A DNA stretch of 64,000 bases from Bacteroidota bacterium (GCA_023437225.1 JAEZGS010000017.1:1-64000), one strand, 5' to 3'. Shown: positions 44,019 through 52,671, counted from the first letter of the stretch. Numbers and translations are program-made. Notes: generated by a model from the sequence alone, not told the origin.

Positions 44019-44063
44019 AAGTCGGCAAAATTAGGATTTACCTGTATATTGGGCAACTGTTAT

Positions 44064-44828
44064 ATGGCATGGAAGTTCCTTAGACCGCTTTACGTGATTT
44101 ACGCACTGATAACCTTTATAGTGTTGATGCTGATCATATTGCCGTTGGTCATCATCGCTTCTTTTTTCGGTAAGATCCGCGGGGGAAATTGGATTTATCG
44201 ATGCTGCATGCTTTGGGGGGATTGCTGGTTTTTTGTGATTGGCATACGCCATCGCAATTTTTATGAGACAACTCTGGATAGATCGAAGCCCTGCATTTTT
44301 CTTGCAAATCATATTTCCTATCTCGATGCACCCCTGATCGTAAAGTCCATAAGGCAACCGGTTCGTGCCTTAGGTAAAATTGAAATGGCAAAAGTTCCAC
44401 TGTTCGGTTTTATCTATAAGAACGCCATTGTCACCGTCGACCGGAGTAGTGCATCTCAACGGGCTAAAAGCGTTCGAGTACTCAAATCGGTTTTGAAAAA
44501 AGGGATATCTATATTCATTTTCCCTGAAGGCACATTCAATCTTACGGGTAAGCCTTTAAAGGATTTTTTTGACGGAGCGTTTCGCATCGCAATTGAAACG
44601 CAGACTCCCATCCGTCCGCTCGTTTTCCTTGATGCCTATGAACGCATGCATTATGAATCGGTATTTTCCCTGACGCCCGGGCGGTCAAGAACAATCTTTC
44701 TCGAGGAAGTGCCTGTTGAAGGACTTACGATGAAGGACTTATCTGCGTTAAAAGAACGGGTATACAGGATGATGGAAGAGAAACTGATCGAGAACAAAGT
44801 TGTTTATCTTGCACACTCAGATGTTTGA
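44064..44828 (+). CDS. plsC: 1-acyl-sn-glycerol-3-phosphate acyltransferase
   Basis: A 254-residue membrane-bound acyltransferase. Two hydrophobic segments lie in the first 45 residues. The catalytic motif NHISYLDA (the H-x4-D box) is near residue 79, and FPEGTFN near residue 150 is the glycerophosphate-binding motif. It makes phosphatidic acid from lysophosphatidic acid, or acylates an amino-lipid in Bacteroidota, which have several such paralogues. The ATG at 44064 fits; the frame is open to 43815 inside mtaB on the other strand. It overlaps priA by eight bases. Confidence 0.85.
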   Translation: MAWKFLRPLYVIYALITFIVLMLIILPLVIIASFFGKIRGGNWIYRCCMLWGDCWFFVIGIRHRNFYETTLDRSKPCIFLANHISYLDAPLIVKSIRQPVRALGKIEMAKVPLFGFIYKNAIVTVDRSSASQRAKSVRVLKSVLKKGISIFIFPEGTFNLTGKPLKDFFDGAFRIAIETQTPIRPLVFLDAYERMHYESVFSLTPGRSRTIFLEEVPVEGLTMKDLSALKERVYRMMEEKLIENKVVYLAHSDV

Positions 44829-47283
44829 TCAGTCATACCAACACTTTGCTGAAGTTATTATTCCCCTTGCATTGCCAATGAACTTTACATGGGCAGTACC
44901 GGAACATATGCTTGCAGATCTGAAGCAGGGTTGTCGCGTGGAAGTTGTTCTTGGGAAAAATAAAAAGTATGCAGGTATTGTAAAAAGAATTCACCAGGAA
45001 AAACCAGATGCATTCGAGCCTAAGGAAATCCTTAATGTACTGGATAAAGAGCCGGTTGTGTTGCCGCATCAGATGAAACTGTGGGAATGGCTTGCAGACT
45101 ATTATATGTGTAGTGAAGGTGAGGTAATGGCCGCCGCATTACCAGCGCATTTTAAGTTAAGCAGTGAAACAGTGCTCGTGTATAATGAAGAGTTTGGAGA
45201 AGATATCTCGTTACTTGATGAGGAAGAATATTTAGTAGCAGAGGCGCTCCTGATCAAAAAGCAATTGCGTATAACTGAGGTGCAGGAGATACTAGATTCA
45301 TCACATGTATATCCGGTAATAAAACGATTGATTGACCAGCGTATATGTTTTGTATGGGAAGCATTGAAGGAAACCTTCTCCGCCAAAAAGGAAACCTTTG
45401 TGCAAATCCATCATGAGTATGAAAATGAATCGAGGCTTGAAGAATTAATGAATGGGAAGTTTGGCAAAGCTCCCAGGCAACTGGAGTTATTACTGGCATT
45501 TCTTCACCTTCAGAAAACAACGCCCGCCGTATCTAAGGGCGATCTTCTGAAAAAAAGCGGCGCGAGTGAATCGCAATTGAAAGGTTTGGTTGATAAGGGA
45601 GTACTCTGGCTGGAAAAGCGCGCAGTAGATCGATTGCAGTATTTGCCGCGAAACATCAATATCGATTTCAATTTAAGTGATGCTCAAAAGGTAGCACTTG
45701 ACTCGATCAAACAAGAATTTGCAACGCGCCAGGTTTGCCTTTTACAGGGAGTGACATCCAGTGGAAAAACGCTTGTATACATACGGATCATCGAGGAATT
45801 CATTCGTGCCGGCAAGCAGGTCATGTACCTGTTGCCAGAGATCGCACTGACGTCGCAAATTATTCGGCGTCTTCAAAAACACTTTGGAGGATACATTGGC
45901 ATCTATCACAGCAAATTCAATCAGAACGAGCGCGTGGAGATATGGAATAAGTTGAAGTCGGGCGAATTGAAAGTGTTGCTGGGTGCACGTTCTGCGTTGT
46001 TCCTTCCATTTACCGACCTGGGACTTGTTATTGTGGATGAAGAACACGATACTTCTTTCAAACAGCAGGATCCTGCTCCGCGCTACAATGCACGCGATGC
46101 GTCGATTTATTATGCATCGATGTTCAACGCAAAGGTGTTGCTCGGAACAGCAACCCCCTCGATAGAATCGTACTTTAATGCTAAGCAGGGAAAATACGGA
46201 TTGGTTACATTGAGCGAACGGTACGGGGGCGTAGCTATGCCGCAAATAGAGATACTCAATACGGGCAGGATGCAGTATGCCAGAGAAAAGGTGATGGTAT
46301 CTCCATTGTTGAAAAAACAGATTGATGATTCGCTGGATCGATCGAGGCAGGTAATATTGTTTCAAAACAGGCGAGGGTATAGCCCTTATCAGATCTGCCA
46401 GGTATGTGGATGGATACCGAGGTGCAGGTATTGTGATGTGAGTTTAACGTACCATAAGAATTCGCACAAACTCCACTGCCATTATTGTGGTACTGTTTAT
46501 CCGATCCTTAATACATGTCTTGCATGTGGCAACGACCGATTCATTCAGAAAAATTTTGGAACGGAAAAAATCGAAGAGCAATTGCAGGAGATGTTTCCCA
46601 AAGCACGTATCGCGCGAATGGATATTGATAGTGTGCGTGGCAAAAATGCACATGATGCATTGATACAACAGTTCGAACAACATAAGACCGATATACTGGT
46701 GGGCACCCAAATGGTGGTGAAGGGTCTTGATTTTGAACACGTCAACCTCGTAGGCATTCTTGATGCCGACAGCCTTCTTGCGTTTGCAGATTTTCGTGTA
46801 AATGAACGTGCATTTCAATTGATGGAACAGGTGAGTGGCCGGGCAGGAAGAAAGGATGAGACCGGGAAGGTAATGATACAGGTTACTAATGCTTCACATC
46901 CGGTTTTAAACTTCGTGCAGCAGCATAATTACGAAGCGCTGTATGCGATGGAGATTGAAACGAGAAAACAATTTTTCTATCCACCGTTCAGCAGGTTGAT
47001 CAAGTTAACATTGCGACATGTTCATAAGCAAACCGTCGATGATGCGGCCGACACTTTTGGAAAGCTGTTATCCGAAGGCTATGAACGATATATTGTTGGA
47101 CCTGCGGAGCCCGTTGTAAACAGGGTTCGCAATCAGTACCTGATGGAAATATTATTGAAGCTCCCAAGGGATGCAAAGATCATTAGTGCATGTAAAGGTC
47201 GCATTCGTGAGATCACTGCACAAATCCACCAGGACAAACGTTTCCGTTCAGTAGTGGTCATCCCGGATGTAGATGTATATTGA
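44821..47283 (+). CDS. priA: Primosomal protein N', replication restart helicase
   Basis: An 820-residue superfamily 2 helicase. An N-terminal DNA-binding domain is followed by the Walker A loop GVTSSGKT (about residue 311-318), the DEEH box (VDEEHDTSFK), and a zinc-binding domain with CQVCGWIPRCRYCD and CHYCG...CLACG. IARMDIDSVRG, GTQMVVKGLDFEHV and SGRAGRKDE are further helicase motifs. PriA restarts collapsed replication forks. The start ATG at 44821 lies in the last codons of plsC. It is immediately followed by heptad array G. Confidence 0.95.
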   Translation: MFDQSYQHFAEVIIPLALPMNFTWAVPEHMLADLKQGCRVEVVLGKNKKYAGIVKRIHQEKPDAFEPKEILNVLDKEPVVLPHQMKLWEWLADYYMCSEGEVMAAALPAHFKLSSETVLVYNEEFGEDISLLDEEEYLVAEALLIKKQLRITEVQEILDSSHVYPVIKRLIDQRICFVWEALKETFSAKKETFVQIHHEYENESRLEELMNGKFGKAPRQLELLLAFLHLQKTTPAVSKGDLLKKSGASESQLKGLVDKGVLWLEKRAVDRLQYLPRNINIDFNLSDAQKVALDSIKQEFATRQVCLLQGVTSSGKTLVYIRIIEEFIRAGKQVMYLLPEIALTSQIIRRLQKHFGGYIGIYHSKFNQNERVEIWNKLKSGELKVLLGARSALFLPFTDLGLVIVDEEHDTSFKQQDPAPRYNARDASIYYASMFNAKVLLGTATPSIESYFNAKQGKYGLVTLSERYGGVAMPQIEILNTGRMQYAREKVMVSPLLKKQIDDSLDRSRQVILFQNRRGYSPYQICQVCGWIPRCRYCDVSLTYHKNSHKLHCHYCGTVYPILNTCLACGNDRFIQKNFGTEKIEEQLQEMFPKARIARMDIDSVRGKNAHDALIQQFEQHKTDILVGTQMVVKGLDFEHVNLVGILDADSLLAFADFRVNERAFQLMEQVSGRAGRKDETGKVMIQVTNASHPVLNFVQQHNYEALYAMEIETRKQFFYPPFSRLIKLTLRHVHKQTVDDAADTFGKLLSEGYERYIVGPAEPVVNRVRNQYLMEILLKLPRDAKIISACKGRIREITAQIHQDKRFRSVVVIPDVDVY

Positions 47284-47285
47284 AC

Positions 47286-47387
47286 GGAAAGCAGAAAGCG
47301 GAAAGCGGGATGCGGCTGTAACGGAAAGCGTTTAACGGAAAGCAGAAAGCGGAAAGCGGGATGCGGCTGTGACGGGAAGCGGAATTT
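47286..47387. repeat. Heptad array G (GGAAAGC)n, beside priA
   Basis: Heptads GGAAAGC, AGAAAGC, GGAAAGC and GGGATGC, then a 9-base unit, run from two bases after the priA stop. A 51-base block (47286-47336) is then repeated, with two small changes in the shared part (47337-47373). Same unit family as arrays B, J and K. Confidence 0.9.
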
Positions 47388-47415
47388 CCATTGTCAATTT
47401 ACTCATTATAAAAGG

Positions 47416-47462
47416 TGAATTCTGAATTCCATTTTCAATTCTCAATTCTCAATTCTCAATTC
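47416..47462. repeat. Heptad array H (TGAATTC and TCAATTC)
   Basis: Two TGAATTC units followed by a 5-base spacer and four perfect TCAATTC units. It lies midway between arrays G and I and uses the unit family of arrays E and F. Confidence 0.88.
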
Positions 47463-47498
47463 TGCAAAAACGCCGGCCATTGTATAAAGTTCGTTTTT

Positions 47499-47561
47499 CC
47501 ATTTAGCTTTTAGCATTTAGCATTTCCCGTTTTCTGTTTCCCGTTTCCCATTTAATTTCCC
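47499..47561. repeat. Heptad array I (GCATTTA/CCGTTTC)n
   Basis: Nine heptads in strict register drift from CCATTTA, GCTTTTA, GCATTTA to CCGTTTT, CTGTTTC and CCGTTTC, ending one base before the stop of the gene at 47563. Its purine-rich strand is the minus strand, inverted to array G. The space 47463-47498 holds no gene. Confidence 0.88.
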
Positions 47562-47562
47562 A

Positions 47563-48213
47563 TCACCCTCCGATCTGAAAGATCTCCTGGTTTTCGTAAA
47601 CCCGCCAACCCTTATGTTCATTTATTACAGAGTTGATCATGGCACGGGCAACGGTCTTAGCTGGGATTGCTTTATAGTTTCGGGGTACCAGGAATGATAG
47701 TGCCTTCATTATTTGTTGCCCTGCTGTTTCAAGAGGTCGCGATTCGGCACGGTCGCCTAATAACATTGAAGGACGAAAGACGTGTATGCCTTCGAACGGA
47801 TACTTGCTGATGCCACGTTCAGTGCTGCCTTTAAGATTTAAATAGAAATTATTTGAAGTAGGATTTGCTCCCATTGAAGAAACCAGACAGTAGTATTTGA
47901 AGCCTTTCTCATAGGCACATGCAGCCGCATGTACAGGGATGTCGTGATCCACTTTAAAATAAGCCTCTTTATCGCCCTTCATTTTTTTCATCGTCGTTCC
48001 AATGCAACAGAAAAGCACGTCGCCCGTGCCGAGGTTTGCTTCGAGCGCCTTGTTATCGTTGAAATCGATGATGCGTTCTTCGAGTTTGCTGTGCTGTAGG
48101 TTCGTTGGTTTGCGCACTAGTATGCGCACCTTACTGAAACGATCGTCTTTAAGTAACAACTGAAGCAGTTCATTGCCGATTAAACCTGTTGCACCAAGTA
48201 TTACCCCTTCCAT
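47563..48213 (-). CDS. NAD(P)H-binding epimerase-like oxidoreductase
   Basis: A 216-residue atypical short-chain dehydrogenase with a Rossmann motif GATGLIGNELLQ at about residues 6-17, RILVRKPTNLQ, LFCCIGTTMKKMKGDKEAYF and YYCLVSSMGANPTS. The pattern is that of the HTATIP2/YwnB-like NAD(P)-binding group, whose substrates are unknown. A start ATG at 48213 directly precedes the Rossmann strand; the frame is open to 48267 in murB. It is divergent from murB with 21 bases between their start codons, and convergent with priA. Confidence 0.82.
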   Translation of the reverse strand: MEGVILGATGLIGNELLQLLLKDDRFSKVRILVRKPTNLQHSKLEERIIDFNDNKALEANLGTGDVLFCCIGTTMKKMKGDKEAYFKVDHDIPVHAAACAYEKGFKYYCLVSSMGANPTSNNFYLNLKGSTERGISKYPFEGIHVFRPSMLLGDRAESRPLETAGQQIMKALSFLVPRNYKAIPAKTVARAMINSVINEHKGWRVYENQEIFQIGG

Positions 48214-48234
48214 AAATTCAGTATTTTGCGCGTT

Positions 48235-49236
48235 ATGCAAATTCAGCAGAACATTTCTCTTAAACAATATAACACTTTCGGCATTGATGTCCTTGCAAAA
48301 GAGTTTGCAATGTTCGCAGATATGCAGGAGCTTGACAGCTTACTACCGGAGAACGCACCTTTATTGATACTCGGCGGGGGAAGCAATGTATTGTTTACTT
48401 CCAATTTTGCAGGTCGGGTTCTTGTGAATAGTTTAAAGGGCATAGCAGTAGATAGCGAGGATAATGAATCAGTAATTATGAAGGTGGGTGCAGGGGAGAA
48501 CTGGCATCAACTTGTTATGCACTGTGTAGACAAAGGATTAGGAGGGTTAGAAAATCTGTCGCTCATTCCCGGCAGTGTTGGAGCTTCACCGATGCAAAAC
48601 ATCGGGGCTTATGGTGTTGAAATAAAGGATGTATTTGTTGAATTGGAAGCTTATCACATTTATGATCGAGCCACTGTAAAATTCAATAGGGATGAGTGCA
48701 AATTCGGCTATCGGGAAAGTGTATTCAAGCGTAAGTATAATGGCCAGTTTGTTATCACATCGGTTAGCTACCGGCTACAAAAGAACCCGGTGCTTATGCT
48801 CACTTATGGAGCTATAATGCAGGAACTGGAGAATATGCAGGTAATCAATCCCAACATAAAAAATGTTTCAGATGCTGTTATAAGAATCAGGCAATCCAAG
48901 CTTCCAGATCCTGCAAAGCTTGGCAATGCAGGGAGTTTTTTCAAAAACCCGATTGTGCCTCGAGAAACTTATGAAGCGATCAGTGCGGGCTATCCGAACG
49001 TACCAGCGTTTCATGCCGGAGATAAAGTAAAGATTCCCGCGGGTTGGTTGATCGAACAGTGCGGCTGGAAAGGCCACCGACAGGGCGATGCAGGCTGCTT
49101 TCCTAAGCAAGCGCTCGTGCTCGTAAATTATGGCACTGCCAATGGAAAAGAAATATTCGATCTCAGTCAACAAATACTCGAAAGTGTTCAGAAGAAGTTC
49201 GGTGTGATGTTGGAGAGAGAGGTGAATATTTATTAG
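48235..49236 (+). CDS. murB: UDP-N-acetylmuramate dehydrogenase
   Basis: A 333-residue flavoenzyme. The opening QQNISLKQYNTFGIDV, the FAD-binding ILGGGSNVLF (about residue 42-51), LSLIPGSVGASPMQNIGAYGVE (about 112-133), YRESVFK and NAGSFFKNP (catalytic serine) are all present, and the terminus has HAGDKVKIPAGWLIEQCGWKG. It reduces UDP-GlcNAc-enolpyruvate to UDP-MurNAc in peptidoglycan synthesis. This is the type I (E. coli-like) form. A TATTTTG box (48222-48228) sits directly upstream. The stop codon touches heptad array J. Confidence 0.95.
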   Translation: MQIQQNISLKQYNTFGIDVLAKEFAMFADMQELDSLLPENAPLLILGGGSNVLFTSNFAGRVLVNSLKGIAVDSEDNESVIMKVGAGENWHQLVMHCVDKGLGGLENLSLIPGSVGASPMQNIGAYGVEIKDVFVELEAYHIYDRATVKFNRDECKFGYRESVFKRKYNGQFVITSVSYRLQKNPVLMLTYGAIMQELENMQVINPNIKNVSDAVIRIRQSKLPDPAKLGNAGSFFKNPIVPRETYEAISAGYPNVPAFHAGDKVKIPAGWLIEQCGWKGHRQGDAGCFPKQALVLVNYGTANGKEIFDLSQQILESVQKKFGVMLEREVNIY

Positions 49237-49297
49237 AAAGCGGAAAGCGGAAAGCGGGAAGCGGAAGTGGAAGCGAAAAGTGGAAAGTGGGAAGCGG
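49236..49297. repeat. Heptad array J (GAAAGCG)n, left of S23 copy 3
   Basis: Three perfect GAAAGCG units, then GGAAGCG, GAAGTG, GAAGCG, AAAAGTG, GAAAGTG and GGAAGCG; it starts at the last base of the murB stop. A 17-base segment starting at 49250 is perfectly complementary to array K. Confidence 0.92.
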
Positions 49298-49408
49298 TTT
49301 TTTCAAGCAGTCGAAAGCGTAAAAAAAACTTGTTCTTGTGCTTTTTTTCTTACCATAGTCCGGTGTTTATCACATTGCCAAAGCCAGCGTTCATAATAGC
49401 TTGCGTTC

Positions 49409-49768
49409 ATGGACAAGCTAAATGAAATGATAGTTTATAAGGATGCGTATCAGCTCATCCTTGAAGTTTATGCTGTGGCAAAGCATTTTCCGGAGCATGA
49501 ACGATTTGGATTGTATTCTCAATTCACGCGCGCTGCTGTCTCTGTTGCTGCAAATCTTCGGGAAGGATATCGAAAACAAACAAGTAAAGAAAGATTGCAC
49601 TTCTATAACACCGCACGATGCTCTTCGGAAGAATGCAAACTTTACTCAATGCTTTCATTGGATCTCGGCTACACCAATGTTTCCCTGGAAGAGAAGTATG
49701 ATCGAGTTTGCAAAATGATTTACGGTTATTGCAAAGCGATCAAAGAAAATTCGTCTTCTGATAATTGA
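49409..49768 (+). CDS. Four-helix-bundle protein, S23/IVP family (copy 3)
   Basis: A 119-residue paralogue of the proteins at 10748 and 29341 with RAAVSVAAN, EGYRK, KERLHFYN and CSSEEC. It differs more from the other two than they do from each other (for example LREGYRK and TARCSSEEC). It is helical, cytoplasmic and without a known activity. It lies between convergent murB and the MoxR ATPase gene, bracketed by arrays J and K. The interval 49769-49943 behind it holds a 23-base direct repeat (49867-49912) and no gene. Confidence 0.87.
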   Translation: MDKLNEMIVYKDAYQLILEVYAVAKHFPEHERFGLYSQFTRAAVSVAANLREGYRKQTSKERLHFYNTARCSSEECKLYSMLSLDLGYTNVSLEEKYDRVCKMIYGYCKAIKENSSSDN

Positions 49769-49866
49769 TGATTCAACATAGCTGGAAGCAGACGGACGCG
49801 CAGACATCAAATACTGAGCGTAAATCTCCTTTTGAGCATGCGCTGTCTCTGCAAGTACTTTTTAAG

Positions 49867-49912
49867 GATGTCCGCTTTCTGTTGCAGGTGATGTCCGCTT
49901 GCTGTTGCAGGC
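49867..49912. repeat. Two 23-base direct repeats
   Basis: Two adjacent 23-base copies (49867-49889 and 49890-49912), beginning GATGTCCGCTT and ending TGTTGCAGG plus one base, differ at two positions. They lie between S23 copy 3 and array K and are not in 7-base register. Confidence 0.85.
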
Positions 49913-49943
49913 GTTAGCTTCCAATTTCGGAAGCTGCAAACTG

Positions 49944-50000
49944 CCGCTTCCCGCTTTCCGTTAAAGCGCTTCCCGCTTTCCGCTTCCCGCTTTCTGTTAA
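49944..50000. repeat. Heptad array K (CCGCTTC/CCGCTTT)n, right of S23 copy 3
   Basis: Eight heptads (CCGCTTC, CCGCTTT, CCGTTAA, then a shortened unit, CCGCTTT, CCGCTTC, CCGCTTT, CTGTTAA) run into the stop codon of the MoxR gene at 49997. Inverted to array J. Confidence 0.9.
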
Positions 50001-51520
50001 GAAAAGTCCTCCTGATCCAACTCATCAGTATATCCCCGACTGGTACCAAGATTCAACATCGAGCCCATAAGATCTTTGAACTCGATCTTATTGTCGACGA
50101 TCTTCTTGCTGACTAACGAATATGCCGCTAAACCATGCAACACAAATTCCATGAGCAATGCGGCTTCCATCTCCTGTGCATGTTTAAAGTATTTTTTTAC
50201 CAGCGCATTGAGTCCGTCAACCTTATATAATTGAAGCACTTTGTCCTGGTCCTTCGAGTTGAAAAGAAAATTCAACGAATTGCCCTTATCGAACCATCCC
50301 TGTATTGCACGATAGGGATCTTCGGTTGCCTGCTGGGGCGATCGCTTCTTTTTTAACTGCTCCGGGTTTGGAAAGTACTGTACGAACTGTGACCGGATTG
50401 ATTTTTCCAGGAGGTTCATGGCTACCTGGAAAGGTCCTTCCTGCTCACCTTCATACACCAACTCAATCTTGCCTGTTATCGACGGGATGATACCTACCAG
50501 GTCACTGATCCAAACCTGCGTACTCTTTTCATTATTGATGATGGCCCTTCTTTCCGCTGAGCTGATCGCATTTTCAAATGCAGAAATACTAAGCCTTGCA
50601 GAAACACCGCTTTTCTTATCTACCAGCTCACTTGCGCGTGCTTCAAACGAAATCTGTTCGATCAGTCTTTTTACCAGGTCGCTGATCTTTACTGTTGCGG
50701 TTTGTTCATGTGGAACATCCGCTTCCTGTTCAGTTATATTCAGCGCAGTTTCTATCGACTTCGGATAATGCGTTAATATCTGGCTTTCAATCCTGTCTTT
50801 CAACGGTGTCACGATCGAACCTCGGTTTGTATAGTCTTCCGGATTTGCGGTAAATACAAACAAAATATCGAGTGGCATCCGCAATTTGAAGCCCCTGATC
50901 TGTACATCACCTTCTTCGAGTATGTTGAATAACGCCACCTGAATCCTGGCTTGCAGGTCGGGGATCTCATTGATCACAAAAATTCCACGGTTGCTTCGCG
51001 GGATGATACCATAATGAATTACCAGTTCGTCGGCAAAACTTAACTTCAGATTTGCCGCTTTGATAGGATCGATATCTCCTATAAGATCCGCCACGCTTAC
51101 ATCAGGCGTGGCAAGCTTTTCGCCATATCGCTGATCACGATGGATCCATTCAATCGGTGCATTATCGCCATGCTCTCTCACAATTCTTCTTCCGTATGGA
51201 GAAATAGGATCGAGTGGATCGTCATTAACCTCGCTTCCAGACAGTATGGGAATGTATTCATCAAGTAGTTGCGTCATTTGTCGCGCCATGCGAGTTTTAG
51301 CCTGGCCACGAAGTCCGAGGAACAAAATATTATGCTTTGATAACAATGCTCTTTCAACATCAGGTATCACAGTGTCTTCATAACCGATAATCCCGGAAAA
51401 ACTACTGTCACCTTCACGCAATTTTCTTACAAGGTTTTGCCTGATCTCTTCTTTAACTGATCTTGTTGCATATCCTGTCTTACGCAGCTCGCCAAGCGTC
51501 TTTATTCTTTTGATATCCAT
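49997..51520 (-). CDS. MoxR/magnesium-chelatase-like AAA+ ATPase
   Basis: A 507-residue AAA+ protein. The Walker A loop is GLRGQAKTR (about residues 68-76), and FVINEIPDLQARIQVALFNILEEGDVQIRG is the Walker B/sensor region; PLDILFVFTANPEDYTNRGSIVTPLKDRI continues the ChlI/MoxR-like pattern. The C-terminal part is helical. MoxR ATPases act as chaperones that remodel a target through a VWA partner, and the VWA gene is directly upstream with 26 bases between. Array K reaches its stop codon. The target is unknown. Confidence 0.86.
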   Translation of the reverse strand: MDIKRIKTLGELRKTGYATRSVKEEIRQNLVRKLREGDSSFSGIIGYEDTVIPDVERALLSKHNILFLGLRGQAKTRMARQMTQLLDEYIPILSGSEVNDDPLDPISPYGRRIVREHGDNAPIEWIHRDQRYGEKLATPDVSVADLIGDIDPIKAANLKLSFADELVIHYGIIPRSNRGIFVINEIPDLQARIQVALFNILEEGDVQIRGFKLRMPLDILFVFTANPEDYTNRGSIVTPLKDRIESQILTHYPKSIETALNITEQEADVPHEQTATVKISDLVKRLIEQISFEARASELVDKKSGVSARLSISAFENAISSAERRAIINNEKSTQVWISDLVGIIPSITGKIELVYEGEQEGPFQVAMNLLEKSIRSQFVQYFPNPEQLKKKRSPQQATEDPYRAIQGWFDKGNSLNFLFNSKDQDKVLQLYKVDGLNALVKKYFKHAQEMEAALLMEFVLHGLAAYSLVSKKIVDNKIEFKDLMGSMLNLGTSRGYTDELDQEDFS

Positions 51521-51546
51521 TTGATGTATGTGGGTTTGCCTTCTGA

Positions 51547-52644
51547 TTAATAAACTGTCTTTCTTTTCCCGTTTTCAAAATCCCGGAAAATGAAAGCACC
51601 AAGTCGGTCGAGTGATGCAAAAAATGCTTTGCCATTATTGGTTTCAGTGAACTCCTGAACGAATCGTTGCAAATACGGGTCGGTAGCGATCATGAAAGTT
51701 GTGATCGGTATCTTCAATTTCTTGCATTGTGCAGCAAGGTTCAGGCAGCGACTGGTAATTTTCCTGTCGAGCCCGAAACTGTTTTTATAATATTGTTTCC
51801 CGATCTTAAGACAGGTAGGTTTACCGTCCGTGATCATGAATATTTGCTTGTTCGGATTCTTTCTTCTGCGAAGCAGGTCCATAGCCATTTCCAGACCTGC
51901 AACGGTATTGGTATGAAAAGGTCCTACCTGCAAATAGGGTAGGTCTTTGATCTCCACAGACCATGCATCATTTCCAAACACAACAATATCTAAAGTGTCT
52001 TTCGGATATTTCGTTGTGATAAGTTCACTAAGCGCCATTGCCACCTTTTTAGCCGGGGTGATCCTGTCTTCTCCATACAATATCATCGAATGTGAGATAT
52101 CGATCATCAATACGGTGGAGGTTTGCGATTTAAAATCCGTCTCTCTAATAGCCAAATCATCTTCGTGCATGCTGAAACTTTCAATGCCATGATTGATTTG
52201 AGCATTCATGATTGAAGAAGTAAAATCGATTTGCTCCAATGTATCTCCGAACTGAAACGGCCTTGTCTCCGGGTTGATTTCATCACCCTGACCTGGCTTC
52301 CAGGTGTGATGGTCGCCCTGTCTCGTTTTCTTTAGCTTACCGAAGATCTCCTCAAGTGATTTTTTCCGGATTCCCTGTTCGGTCTTAGAAGTTATGGTGA
52401 TGAGACCGGTAACCTGGTTTTCCTGGATATATCCTTTTTGTTTTAACTCGTCGATGAAATCGCCCATGCCGTATTCATCGTTGGTCAATTCATATTCTTT
52501 GTCCAGTTGATTCATCCAGTTAAGCGCTTCACTTACGTCACCGTTTGTATAAGTAAGCAACTGCATGAACAGGTCGAGTAAGGTTTCAAATGTCGTTTTT
52601 CCCTCGCCCCTCGGATCGTATTTTGAAAATTGAAAGCCTATCAT
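51547..52644 (-). CDS. VWA domain protein, partner of the MoxR ATPase
   Basis: A 365-residue protein with a helical N-terminal half and a von Willebrand factor A domain from about residue 170. The metal-ion (MIDAS) site DISHS (D-x-S-x-S, about residue 178-182) follows STVLMI, and later MITDGKPT provides the second acidic site. Together with the adjacent ATPase gene it forms a MoxR-VWA pair like the cobalt- or magnesium-chelatase ChlI/ChlD type and the norQ/norD and ravA/viaA pairs. It is cytoplasmic. The pair probably folds or activates a metalloenzyme or other target. Confidence 0.85.
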   Translation of the reverse strand: MIGFQFSKYDPRGEGKTTFETLLDLFMQLLTYTNGDVSEALNWMNQLDKEYELTNDEYGMGDFIDELKQKGYIQENQVTGLITITSKTEQGIRKKSLEEIFGKLKKTRQGDHHTWKPGQGDEINPETRPFQFGDTLEQIDFTSSIMNAQINHGIESFSMHEDDLAIRETDFKSQTSTVLMIDISHSMILYGEDRITPAKKVAMALSELITTKYPKDTLDIVVFGNDAWSVEIKDLPYLQVGPFHTNTVAGLEMAMDLLRRRKNPNKQIFMITDGKPTCLKIGKQYYKNSFGLDRKITSRCLNLAAQCKKLKIPITTFMIATDPYLQRFVQEFTETNNGKAFFASLDRLGAFIFRDFENGKRKTVY

Positions 52645-52671
52645 GTATTGTAAGTTCGCATATTAATTGAT

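Noticed and set aside
45742..46365. 207-residue minus-strand frame inside priA
   Set aside because: Antisense to well conserved helicase motifs; Cys/Ile/His-rich shadow.
10748..49768. Ribosomal protein S23
   Set aside because: The old name S23 for this family comes from rRNA intervening sequences; there is no rRNA here and nothing points to a ribosomal role.
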